Shown: one piece after another, positions 6,832 to 15,800 of the stretch
Layout of the letters: each line of letters begins with the position of its first letter
Position numbering within the stretch: position 1 is the first letter of the stretch
Source: JAADHX01 sp964569385
Lineage (GTDB): Bacteria > Actinomycetota > Acidimicrobiia > Acidimicrobiales > Poriferisodalaceae
Reading direction: 5' to 3'
DNA: 27,408 nt
Assembly: GCA_964569385.1 (NCBI GenBank)
Contig: CAZMUM010000055.1
Location: 1 to 27,408, forward strand
Position numbers and translations under genes: made by a program
The notes under the pieces: generated by a model
Databases searched by the model: none
Seen by the model: only the letters and a program-made list of their open reading frames with translations
Told to the model about the DNA's origin: nothing

Positions 6832-8328
6832 TTATGAGTCTTCTGGCCAGCTGGCATCGATTGCCTCCGCAGCGGCAGTCGAGTCCTTCTCGCCATTGAC
6901 CATTGCTGTTGCCTCGGTCCAGAACGTGCCGGCACCGACATCGGCCGGCATCAGGTCTGATCCGTCGAAGCGGAACACAGCGGCATTCTGAAGAATGTCG
7001 ATGAACGACTGCTCGAGCGGAGCCCAGAGTTCGCGATCGACGTTTAGGTTTGCTGTGTTGAAGCCCGACAATGCGCCTTCGCCACCCTTTGCATCCTGCT
7101 GGAATACCTGGCGGGCATTGGCGTACTCAGGCGAACCCATGTACTCCATCACGGCCCAAACTGCAGGGCTGTCAGCAAACGCACCGGCAAGGGTGCCCGC
7201 GCCGAGCACCGGCTGGTTCTCATCGATCGACGGGAAGTAGAACACGTCGATGGCATCTGAGCTTCCCTCTGGCAAGAAGCCCGAGAAGAACGACGCCTGG
7301 CGAACCATGGCGCAATCGTCGGCCGCTAGGCCCTCGGCTGGATCCGATGCGAAGTGGGTGGCGCTAATGGAACCCCCGCCAGCAAACACGGCGCCTTCGG
7401 TGTTCCAAAGGCTCAGAATCGCATCGAACACCGCGACTACACGCTCATCGGAGAACTTCACCTCGTTGGTAACCCACTGGTCATAGACCTCGGGACCCTC
7501 GAAGCGAAGGAGTAGATCTTCTGTCCAGTCGGTGAATGTCCAACCTGTTGCTTGGCCTGACTCGATGCCAATACACCACGGCGTGACGCCGTCGGCAATC
7601 ATCGTGTCGGTGAGAGCCAACAACTCGTCCCACGTAACGGGTACGTCGTAGCCGCCAGCGGAGAACACTTCAGGCTTGTACCAGACCAAGGACTTCAGAT
7701 CGTTCTTGTTTGGAACACCGAACTGGGTGCCGTCGACAAGACCGAAGCCCATTGCCGCGTCGTTCCAGTTCTCTGAAACGCCTGCCAATACATCGTCTGG
7801 AACCGCTAGGACTAGGTCGTCACGGGCGAAGTCGGCGAGCTTGCCCGGCTGGGGGAAGATCGAGATGTCGGGTGGGTTACCAGCAGCGATCTGAACGTTG
7901 ATCTCGGCTTCCCAGTCGGCCGAACCGGTGTAGATGATCTGCATTCCGGTTCCAGCCGCGAACTCATCGAATGCCGCCTGCAACGAACCCCACTCTTCAG
8001 GTGAACGCTCGGGTCCGGTGACTCGGACAACCTCGCCGGCGAATTCGAGTGCTGGCTCGCCAGGATCGGAAGCCATAGCTTCAGCATCGGCCTGGGCTGA
8101 CTCGGCGTCGGCCTGCGCGGATTGGGCAGCTTCGACTTCGGCCTCGGCGGCAGCTTGAGCTGACTCGGCATCGGCCAGGGCTGTTTCGGCCGCGGCTTGG
8201 GCTGCTTCGGCATCAGCCAGACTTGAATCGTTTGCGTTGGCGCCATCGCCGTCGCTGTCACCGCATGCCGCAGCAATCAACGAGAACGCGAACAGCGCCG
8301 CGATTATCTTGACCCATCTTTTCTTCAT
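6832..8328 (-). CDS. extracellular sugar-binding lipoprotein of an ABC importer, AglE-like, with alanine-rich stalk
   Basis: This 498-aa protein is a solute-binding lipoprotein that captures a sugar outside the cell for the two permeases downstream. The N-terminus is basic (MKKRWVK), then hydrophobic, ending in a lipobox-like LIAAAC with lipidation at Cys22. A Gly/Asp/Asn-rich linker leads to an alanine/glutamate/glutamine-rich heptad region, residues 38-86. The ligand-binding domain begins at about residue 97 (EVVRVTGPERSPEEWGSLQ) and has typical AQNPP-type signatures such as IAAGNPPDISIFPQPG. Its style resembles AglE alpha-glucoside binding proteins. ATG 8328 follows a GGAGGG site by about 7 nt. 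It is the first gene of the transport operon. The stalk is unusual; standard family members go from the lipid anchor to the domain through a short linker. Confidence 0.9.
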   Translation of the reverse strand: MKKRWVKIIAALFAFSLIAAACGDSDGDGANANDSSLADAEAAQAAAETALADAESAQAAAEAEVEAAQSAQADAESAQADAEAMASDPGEPALEFAGEVVRVTGPERSPEEWGSLQAAFDEFAAGTGMQIIYTGSADWEAEINVQIAAGNPPDISIFPQPGKLADFARDDLVLAVPDDVLAGVSENWNDAAMGFGLVDGTQFGVPNKNDLKSLVWYKPEVFSAGGYDVPVTWDELLALTDTMIADGVTPWCIGIESGQATGWTFTDWTEDLLLRFEGPEVYDQWVTNEVKFSDERVVAVFDAILSLWNTEGAVFAGGGSISATHFASDPAEGLAADDCAMVRQASFFSGFLPEGSSDAIDVFYFPSIDENQPVLGAGTLAGAFADSPAVWAVMEYMGSPEYANARQVFQQDAKGGEGALSGFNTANLNVDRELWAPLEQSFIDILQNAAVFRFDGSDLMPADVGAGTFWTEATAMVNGEKDSTAAAEAIDASWPEDS

Positions 8329-8524
8329 AAGGATTCCCTCCAGGTAGACGTTTCTTTCGGCGCTGCCACCGAGTTCAAGGCCACCCCTAGTCCCTCCGGC
8401 TCAGCAACACACCTCGGCGACCCTAGCCTTAGCGGAGCCGGCGTGCCATCCGAACGGCTCGCCTCGACAACATCTTCTATGTTTTTGGGTGCTCCACCTT
8501 CTAGGTGTTGGGCGCGTTCAACGC
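8329..8524. promoter_or_regulatory. intergenic region upstream of the sugar transport operon
   Basis: This 196-bp gap separates the stop of the Gfo/Idh/MocA gene from the start of the binding-protein gene; both genes are on the minus strand. It must hold the transport-operon promoter if the operon is not read through from 8525-9592. I see the GGAGGG ribosome-binding site next to 8328 and a short CACCT-TCT-AGGTG inverted repeat near 8496-8508. I cannot identify a convincing -35/-10 pair or a LacI-type operator. Confidence 0.35.
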
Positions 8525-9592
8525 CTAAAGAACCTCGGACAAGAGCACGGGCCGTTGCTGTTCGATACTGAGGTGAGCTGCCACGCCGGTAGCGACCGAT
8601 AGCAGGCCATCCATCGCCGTCACATCAGGCTCGCCACCGTCGCGTACCGCCTCGGCAAACTTCCGATGTTCGATGTAGCTGGAACCATAGTGGTAGCCGT
8701 CGTATGGGATTGAGCCGTCGACGACTCGATCGATGGCAACGCTGCCGATGCTGTGCTCGCCTCGCCGTCCTACACGGATCACGTTGTCTGGCATCAAGAT
8801 CTCGAGTTTCGCCTTGTCGCCCACCACCGAGATCTCTTCCTGGTTGTGGGTGGCTTCGGCAAACATGCACAAATCGAGCATTCCGCGAACCCCGTTCTCG
8901 TGTTCCACGACTACGAACGCGTTATCAAGAATGTCGCTTCGATGGCCGCCGTAGGACTCGTCGAGATGGTTCACGCTCTGGCCTCCGCTGGCCATCACTC
9001 TGGTCGCCTTCGACCCGGCAATGAGGCTCATCAGATCGAAGAAGTGGCAACACTTCTCAACCAGGGTTCCGCCGGTGTTTCGGTTGAACCGATTCCAATC
9101 ATCGACCTTGGGAAGAAACGGAAATCGATGCTCACGTATGGCGATCATGTGAACGTTGCCGGCAATGCCTTCTGCGAGTCGTTCGATGAGCCGCGCTACC
9201 GGTGGCATATAGCGATACTCGAGCCCAACCCAGACCAATGCCTGTCGAGCCTGAGCCATCTCGACAACGGCGCGGCAATCTTCGACGGTGGTGCACATTG
9301 GCTTTTCGACCAACACAGCCAGATCGGTCGACAGCACATTCCTAAGAACGTCGATGTGGGTCATGTTCGGCGACGCCACGACTACCGCGTCACACCCGCC
9401 GTCATCGAGGAGGGAACGGTAGTCGCTGAACGCTGAGACCGAATGCTCCGCTGCGACTCGGCCTGCATCGAGCGACGACTCGGCCGGGTCGGCGATGGCC
9501 ACAACGCGAGCACCATCGAGCGCGTTGATGTTCTCGATGTGCTCGACGCCCATCATGCCGGTACCAATGATCCCGTAGCGAAGCTCGTCCAT
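8525..9592 (-). CDS. Gfo/Idh/MocA-family NAD(P)-dependent oxidoreductase
   Basis: The 355-aa product is a predicted cytoplasmic NAD(P)-dependent dehydrogenase acting on a sugar, inositol or related polyol. The Rossmann domain opens with YGIIGTGMMGVEHI (GxGxxG at residues 10-15) and an acidic residue ends the second strand (VAIADP). The family motif EKPMCTTVEDC places the catalytic-site lysine at K97. The C-terminal alpha/beta domain carries NTGGTLVEKCCHFFDLM, a typical substrate-site segment with a conserved histidine. I chose the ATG at 9592 because the Rossmann strand starts immediately after it. The open frame continues to 9760, but that extension would overlap the divergent aldo/keto reductase and has no family character. 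The substrate is unknown; proximity to the alpha-glucoside locus makes a sugar derivative plausible. Confidence 0.9.
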   Translation of the reverse strand: MDELRYGIIGTGMMGVEHIENINALDGARVVAIADPAESSLDAGRVAAEHSVSAFSDYRSLLDDGGCDAVVVASPNMTHIDVLRNVLSTDLAVLVEKPMCTTVEDCRAVVEMAQARQALVWVGLEYRYMPPVARLIERLAEGIAGNVHMIAIREHRFPFLPKVDDWNRFNRNTGGTLVEKCCHFFDLMSLIAGSKATRVMASGGQSVNHLDESYGGHRSDILDNAFVVVEHENGVRGMLDLCMFAEATHNQEEISVVGDKAKLEILMPDNVIRVGRRGEHSIGSVAIDRVVDGSIPYDGYHYGSSYIEHRKFAEAVRDGGEPDVTAMDGLLSVATGVAAHLSIEQQRPVLLSEVL

Positions 9593-9650
9593 GGTGTGCG
9601 ACTCTAGACAGCGCTTACACCAAACACGAAGGCACACCGAGGAGACCATA
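9593..9650. promoter_or_regulatory. short divergent promoter region
   Basis: The 58 bp between the oxidoreductase (minus) and the aldo/keto reductase (plus) must contain both outward promoters or parts of them. A TCTAGA palindrome lies at about 9602-9607. A GAGGAG ribosome-binding site lies about 7 nt before the GTG at 9651. I see no convincing -35/-10 pair in either direction. The closeness suggests the two genes are co-regulated. Confidence 0.35.
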
Positions 9651-10559
9651 GTGACGACAAGTCTGGTAGACGGCTCCAGCCGAACGATCGGCGAAAGCAA
9701 ACTTACGGTCGGACCGTTCTCATACGGATTGTGGCGTTTCACTACCCCAGACGTGAACAAGGCTCAGGCCATCATCGAGACCGCACTCGGCGCTGGGATT
9801 AACCTGATCGACACCGCCGATGTCTATGGCTTCGATTGGGGCGGAAGCGGTTTCGGAACTGTCGAAGATCTACTCGGCAAGGTGCTTACCCAGGCACCCA
9901 CGTTGCGAGACCAGATGGTTCTGGCTACCAAAGGCGGAATCAAACCGCCTGTGCCATACGACTCAAGCCCAGAGGGTTTGCGTTACGCGTGTGAGGAATC
10001 GCTGCGGCGCCTTGGTGTAGACGTGATCGATCTGTACCAGATCCACCGGCACGACATGTTTACTCACCCGGCGGCCGTAGCCGCAACACTCACAGCGCTG
10101 CGCGACGAAGCCAAGATTCGAGAGGTCGGGGTGTCAAACCACACGTCAGCCCAGATCGCGGCTCTACAGGCTCATCTGCCGTTCGCGATTGCAACCAACC
10201 AGCCGGAGTTCTCGGCCGCGGTTACGACACCCATTCGCGATGGCACGTTCGACCACGCTATGGAACACGGACTTGTTCCAATGGCCTGGGCGCCCCTCGC
10301 CGGAGGGCGACTAGCGACCGGTGCTGACGTGTCGCCCGATCTGTTGGCTGTTCTCGACCGACTCGCGGAACGCGAAGAGGTCGATCGCTCGATCATCGCT
10401 TTGGCGTTCGTGCTCGCGCATCCTTCGCGGCCGGTGTGCATCGTTGGCACCCAAACTCCGGAGCGAATCACGGGTTCGTTGGCTGCGCTCGGCGTTACCC
10501 TTGATCGAACCGATGTGTACGACATCGTCGCGGCCTCCGAAGGTGCACCGCTCCCCTAG
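9651..10559 (+). CDS. aldo/keto reductase
   Basis: This 302-aa NADPH-dependent oxidoreductase of the aldo/keto reductase superfamily is cytoplasmic and presumably reduces an aldehyde or ketone, possibly a sugar carbonyl. The catalytic tetrad is visible: D54 and Y59 in LIDTADVYG, K94 in LATKGGIK, and H132 in LYQIHRHD. Barrel-end cofactor motifs follow (REVGVSNHT, about 157-164, and PVCIVGTQTPERI near the C-terminus). I chose GTG 9651 because it has a GAGGAG ribosome-binding site at proper spacing and family similarity starts there. An upstream ATG at 9591 would overlap the divergent gene's start codon. An SsuD-like gene follows after 18 nt, so the two are likely cotranscribed. Confidence 0.9.
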   Translation: MTTSLVDGSSRTIGESKLTVGPFSYGLWRFTTPDVNKAQAIIETALGAGINLIDTADVYGFDWGGSGFGTVEDLLGKVLTQAPTLRDQMVLATKGGIKPPVPYDSSPEGLRYACEESLRRLGVDVIDLYQIHRHDMFTHPAAVAATLTALRDEAKIREVGVSNHTSAQIAALQAHLPFAIATNQPEFSAAVTTPIRDGTFDHAMEHGLVPMAWAPLAGGRLATGADVSPDLLAVLDRLAEREEVDRSIIALAFVLAHPSRPVCIVGTQTPERITGSLAALGVTLDRTDVYDIVAASEGAPLP

Positions 10560-10577
10560 CGGTGACATCATCGGCAC

Positions 10578-11648
10578 ATGACTACCAGACCAGAAATCAG
10601 TTGGTTTTCGGCTCTTTGCGACGATGACTACGAATACCTGGGAGTGCCAGATCCCGCTCTGGCGAGCTCTTGGGAGCACTGCCGAGACATCGTCCAGACC
10701 GCCGACCGGAACGGGTTCGACAACATCTTGTTGCCCTCGGGCTACGAACTCGGTATCGACCCTATTGCCTTTGCCGCCGCGATAGCCACACAGACAAAAG
10801 ACATCCACTTGCTGTTAGCGGTGCGAATGGGCGAAGTATGGCTGCCACAACTGGCCAAGCAACTGGCCACTATCGACCAGATGTGTGGAGGTCGGCTCAC
10901 CATCAACGCGATATCGAGTGACCTACCAGGCCAGATTCTCGATTCGGTCGCTCGTTACCAACGCACGCTCGAACACATGGTGGTTCTCAGGCAGTTGCTC
11001 GACGGTGAGTCGGTCGACTACCACGGCGAGTTCGTCGACCTTCAACTAGACCCGCCGCGTATCCGGACCGTCGATGCAAGGTGTCCTCCGATCTACTTCG
11101 GTGGCTTCTCCGACGCCGCCAAAGAGACAGCGGCCACCGCAGCAGACGTGTTCTTGACGTGGCCAGACACCGTCGCCTCAGTCGGTGAGACCGTGGCCGA
11201 CATGGGCCGCCGAGCCGAGTCTCATGACCGTACGCTCCGGTACGGGCTACGGGCGCACCTGATTGTTCGCGAGACGGAGTCCGAAGCCATGGCCGCGGCC
11301 GAGCGTCTGGTTTCCAAACTAGACGACACGACCGGCGAGACCATCAAGAAGAAGTCGCTCGATACCGCGTCGGTCGGTGTGTCGAGACAGAACGACCTTC
11401 GCAACGCAGCCAACGACGACGGTTACGCCGAACCGAATCTCTGGACCGGAGTCGGCCGAGCTCGCAGCGGTGCTGGCGCTGCCATCGTCGGTGACCCTGA
11501 TCAGGTGGTCGCCAAACTCAACGCCTACCGCGAGGTCGGTATCGATGCGTTCATATTGTCGGGGTACACACACATCGATGAATGCGATCTCGCTGCACGG
11601 TACGTGTTGCCTCGCATCGAACACGGGCCACTCAAACCGGAGTTCTAA
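10578..11648 (+). CDS. LLM-class flavin-dependent monooxygenase, SsuD-like
   Basis: The 356-aa product is a bacterial-luciferase-like TIM-barrel monooxygenase using reduced FMN and oxygen. It resembles alkanesulfonate monooxygenase SsuD, which releases sulfite and an aldehyde from sulfonates. Supporting segments are LLAVRMGEVWLPQLAKQLAT and GGRLTINAISSD (barrel core), PPIYFGGFSDAAKETAA, and the SsuD-type C-terminal stretch SPNLW-like EPNLWTGVGRARSGAGAAIVG followed by DAFILSGYTHIDECD. The length is about that of SsuD (roughly 380 aa). No sulfonate transporter or flavin reductase is adjacent, so the substrate is uncertain. The upstream neighbour is an aldo/keto reductase, which could act on an aldehyde product. 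The gene ends in a 4-nt tail-to-tail overlap with the MFS gene. Confidence 0.88.
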   Translation: MTTRPEISWFSALCDDDYEYLGVPDPALASSWEHCRDIVQTADRNGFDNILLPSGYELGIDPIAFAAAIATQTKDIHLLLAVRMGEVWLPQLAKQLATIDQMCGGRLTINAISSDLPGQILDSVARYQRTLEHMVVLRQLLDGESVDYHGEFVDLQLDPPRIRTVDARCPPIYFGGFSDAAKETAATAADVFLTWPDTVASVGETVADMGRRAESHDRTLRYGLRAHLIVRETESEAMAAAERLVSKLDDTTGETIKKKSLDTASVGVSRQNDLRNAANDDGYAEPNLWTGVGRARSGAGAAIVGDPDQVVAKLNAYREVGIDAFILSGYTHIDECDLAARYVLPRIEHGPLKPEF

Positions 11649-12856
11649 CTAGCATCGCTAAGGATTCTGGTGACCACGACGAATCCGACAGCGGCTGGCA
11701 GAGTTACCACAGCAACGGCACCACCTACTGCCAATCCGGACTCAGCGAGCTTGCCAATCGTGACCGGAACAACCAGGCTCCCGATTCGCATGCCCGCGGT
11801 CAGAGCTCCCAAACCCGCACCGCGACGCGAGCCAGCTTTCGCTGCGGAGTCATAGAGGCGGGGCAACATAGTTGCGATACCAACCCCGACCAACACATAA
11901 CCAAACAGGCTGACGTAGCGACCGCCAACCAACAACGCTGCCAGCAGTCCTACGATCGTGATGCTGTTAGACACCAAACTCAAACGCGTCACGCCGAGTC
12001 TCAACGTCGCCCAATCACCACCAAATCGACCGACTGTCATGCCAACAGTGACCGAGACAAAACCAGCGGCTCCGACTCCGGGCGACTCCCCCAGATCGTC
12101 TACAAAACGAAACGCAGCCCAGTCGATCGAAGCCGACTCCATCGTCAGTGCGAACAATCCCGCGAGTCCGAACAGAAGCAGCCTGGACCCGCCAACCGGG
12201 CGCAGTCGAGTTGTGCCGTGGGCGGAGTCGTCGGCCGTGTTGACCATCGGGACTGGCTCGACCACCGGGACTGGCCGTTCACCCAAACCCCGACTCACCC
12301 AAACCACCGCCACCAGCAACAGTACCGACACCACCAAAAGGTGGGCCGAGATCGAGACCTCAGCCGCAGCCAGGCGTGATGACGTCAGTCCCCCTGCCAC
12401 CGCGCCAATGCTCCAGAAGCCATGCAATCGGTTCATTACAGGCGTGGCCCGTTGGGCGCTAATTGCCGACCCATGCATGTTCATGGCAACGTCGACCAAC
12501 ACATCGAGCGCAAACATAAGGCCGAGGGCCACAACAAATTGCGCCGGCGTCGCGGCGAACCCGATCATGGGCAAAAGCACAGCCATCAGAGTCCCAGCCA
12601 CCAGCAGCGTTCGCTTCCCGCCGACGGCGCCGATCACGGGCCCGGCCACGAAGCTGCCTACGACACCTATGGCCGCGGCTGTCGCTATGAGTAGCCCGAT
12701 ACCACCAACACCTACTCCAATACGATCGCGGATCTCGGGGAGGCGGGGCACGAACGAGGCGAACATGGCGCCGTTGATGAAGAACTGAACGGCGACCGCG
12801 ACGAGCTGCTTCTTACCCGGCGACCAGGTCATCGAGCTGTTGAACCCGCGCCGCAC
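11645..12856 (-). CDS. MFS transporter, YbjJ-like
   Basis: This 403-aa major facilitator superfamily membrane protein has about 12 hydrophobic segments. The first repeat contains FFINGAMFASFVPRLPEI, then a G-rich second and third helix with a short basic loop (GAVGGKRTLLVAG). The segment DVLVDVAMNMHGSAIS followed by PVMNRLHGFWSIGAVAGG is typical of the YbjJ/FucP-like branch. The substrate is unknown. I chose the GTG at 12856 because a GGGAAGGG site precedes it; an ATG at 12832 lacks one. It begins 21 nt after the 5-oxoprolinase stop, so it is probably the last gene of that operon and may move a related amino acid or product. That link is inference. Confidence 0.85.
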   Translation of the reverse strand: MRRGFNSSMTWSPGKKQLVAVAVQFFINGAMFASFVPRLPEIRDRIGVGVGGIGLLIATAAAIGVVGSFVAGPVIGAVGGKRTLLVAGTLMAVLLPMIGFAATPAQFVVALGLMFALDVLVDVAMNMHGSAISAQRATPVMNRLHGFWSIGAVAGGLTSSRLAAAEVSISAHLLVVSVLLLVAVVWVSRGLGERPVPVVEPVPMVNTADDSAHGTTRLRPVGGSRLLLFGLAGLFALTMESASIDWAAFRFVDDLGESPGVGAAGFVSVTVGMTVGRFGGDWATLRLGVTRLSLVSNSITIVGLLAALLVGGRYVSLFGYVLVGVGIATMLPRLYDSAAKAGSRRGAGLGALTAGMRIGSLVVPVTIGKLAESGLAVGGAVAVVTLPAAVGFVVVTRILSDAS

Positions 12857-12877
12857 GATCAGCGGCCCTTCCCGACG

Positions 12878-15800
12878 TCAGCGTTCGTGAACACAGGGCG
12901 CCGTTTCGGGTGCGCCGAACCCTCCACCGCCTGGCGTCTCGATCTCAAAGAAATCTCCGGGCTCGACGGTGGTCTGTGCGGTTGGGCCGAACTCTGTGAC
13001 AGTGCCGTCGGCCGCGATCTTGCGGTTGTGTCCGACAGCACCAGGGTGCCCACCCCCCACGCCATACGGAGCCACGATGCGGTGCCCTGCGAGCACGTTG
13101 ATCTCCATGGCCTCGTCGAATCGAACCCGGCGGACAACCCCGTCGCCACCACGATTCTTGCCGTCGCCGCCAGACCCATGACGTATGTGGAAGGTTTCAA
13201 GCCGAACGGGGTGTCGCCATTCGAGGACCTCAGGGTCGGTTAGCCGGGCGTTGGTCATGTGCGTGTGGACCGCATCGCAGCCAGCCCGGTTGGCGGTAGC
13301 ACCAGCGCCTCCGCAGATTGTTTCGTAGTACTGATGCACGTCGTTACCCCAGATGAAGTTATTCATGGTCCCCTGGGCCTCGGCCATGATGCCGACAGCG
13401 CCGAACAAGGTGTCGACAATCAGCTGGCTAGTCTCAACATTGCCGGCTATCACCGCAGCCGGATACGACGGGTTGATCATGCTCGGCGTCGGCAGTACAA
13501 GCTCGATGGGTTTCATGCAACCGGCGTTGAGTGGAATGTCGTCGTCGACCAAGCACCGAAACACATACAACACCGCAGCGTGAGCGATCGCTGAGGGCGC
13601 GTTGTAGTTGCCTGGGTGAGTCGGGCTAGTGCCGCTGAAATCGATCCGAGCCGTCCGGTCGGCGTGGTCTACCGTGATCTCGACTTGGACCTGATTGCCG
13701 TCGTCCATTTTGCCAACGAACGAGCAGTTGTCGAGGGTGTCGATCACCCTCCTGACCGATTCCTCGGCATTGTCCTGGACATGGTCCATATAGGCGTGAA
13801 CAACGTCGAGACCGTATTGGGCAATGACCGCGATTAGCTCTGATGTGCCCTTCTCGCACGCCGCCACCTGGGCTTTCAGGTCGGCGATGTTTTGCGCCGC
13901 GTTGCGTGCCGGGTATGGGGGCTGGGTCAGGAGCGAATGGATATGTTCCTCTCGGAACCGGCCGTCGACCACCAGCAATTCGTTGTCTAGCAGAATGCCC
14001 TCTTCGTCGACCGAAGTGGAGTTGGCAGGTGCCGACCCTGGAACGGTTCCACCGACATCGGCGTGATGACCCCGCGACGCAACGTAGAAGATGATCGATG
14101 TCGATGTTTCGTTGAACACCGGCTTGATCACGGTGATGTCGGGGAGATGAGTGCCACCGTTGTATGGGGCGTTCATCACATAGACGTCGCCAGGTTGCAT
14201 CGTCGGGTTCTGGGCAATGATCGACTTGATCGATTCGCTCATCGAGCCGAGGTGCACGGGCATGTGGGGCGCGTTGGCGATCAAATCGCCGGTCGGGTCG
14301 AATATTGCACAAGAAAAGTCGAGGCGTTCCTTGATGTTCACCGACGCCGCGGTGTTTTCGAGCACCACGCCCATCTGTTCGGCGATGTTCATGAACAGGT
14401 TGTTGAAGATCTCGAGTTGCACTGGGTCGACGGTGGTTCCGACAGCGGTTCGGTCTGGCAACGCGACCGTTCGTTCGAGCACGAGATCAGAGTTGGGTAG
14501 CACCGAGGCTTGCCATCCCGGTTCGACGACAGTGGTTCCGGTGGGTTCGATGAGAACAGCGGGTCCGTCGATCGGGTCGCCAATCGCCACCGCCGAGCGC
14601 TCGAAGAATGGAGTGGTGATGCGTTGGCCGGCCATCACCACTTGATGAGCTGTCAACGCTGCTTCGGACTCCGGTCCCTTGATAGATGCCCCGATCTCGG
14701 CGTCGGCGTCGGCCGTACCGACCGTTTCGACCTGCATCGACTCGACGATTAGCGGGCGATCGGACACGAAGCCGAAACGAGCAGAGTGAGTGGCCTCAAA
14801 GGCGCTGACGACGTCGACCGAAGCGCCGGCATCGACCAACAACGCTGTATCGGACCCTTCGTAGCGAAGACCCAAGCGGCGGGTCAGCGTGATGTGGCTG
14901 TCGGCTACACCCTGTTTTGCAACAGCGGCGCGGCCTCGCGTTTCGAGGTCTTGCCACCGATGGTCGAGCGCACCAAGGGCCACAGCTGTCAGGGCCAGCT
15001 CGACGGTTTGGTCGGCGACGTGGCGAATGTCGGCCAGACCTATACCTACCGCAGACAGCACACCGGCGTGGGGGTGAAGGTGGACCCTCGTTATCCCAAG
15101 CCGATCGGCCACCAGACACGCGTGTTGGCCACCGGCTCCCCCAAAACAAACAAGGGTGTAGCTGGTGACGTCGTAGCCACGCTGTACGGAGATTTTCTTG
15201 ATGGCGTTGGCCATGTTCTCGACGGCGATAGTCAAGAAGCCAGCCGCGACCGACTCCACAGTCTGTTGGACTCCCGAGGCCGCAGAAATCTCGGCGGCCA
15301 AGGTGTCGAACTTCGTGCGAACCACATCGCCGTCGAGGCGTTGATCGCCAGACGGACCGAACACGGCTGGAAAGTAGTCTGGCTGAAGCTTGCCGAGCAG
15401 CACGTTGCAGTCGGTAATTGCGAGTGGGCCGCCGTTTCCATAACAGGCGGGGCCGGGGTCGGCGCCGGCCGAATCGGGGCCGACACGCATTCGGCTGCCG
15501 TCGAAGTGAAGTATCGAACCGCCGCCAGCGGCAACGGTGTGAATGTTGATCATGGGGGCTCGTACCCGGACACCCGCAACCTGGGTTTCGTGGGTTCGTT
15601 CGAGTTCGCCGGCAAAGTGCGAAACGTCGGTCGACGTTCCGCCCATATCGAAGCCAATTAGTCGATCGAAACCAGCTGCAACTGCCGTTCGTACCATTCC
15701 GACCACACCACCCGCGGGGCCAGATAGAAGTGCGTCGCGACCTTGGAACTGGTGAGCGTCGGTTAGTCCGCCGTTGGATTGCATGAACATCAGCTTGGGG

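Noticed and set aside
8071..8217. The repetitive alanine-rich segment as a possible assembly artefact or DNA tandem repeat
   Set aside because: The codons differ between units and the reading frame is intact through to the binding domain. The repetition is at protein level in a consistent heptad register.
9593..9760. N-terminal extension of the Gfo/Idh/MocA gene to 9760
   Set aside because: The extra 56 residues precede the Rossmann strand, have no family resemblance and would overlap the coding part of the divergent aldo/keto reductase.
11582..12379. A 265-codon plus-strand frame opposite the MFS transporter
   Set aside because: Its translation is rich in Q, R, H and S without hydrophobic pattern, whereas the minus strand gives a full 12-helix transporter.
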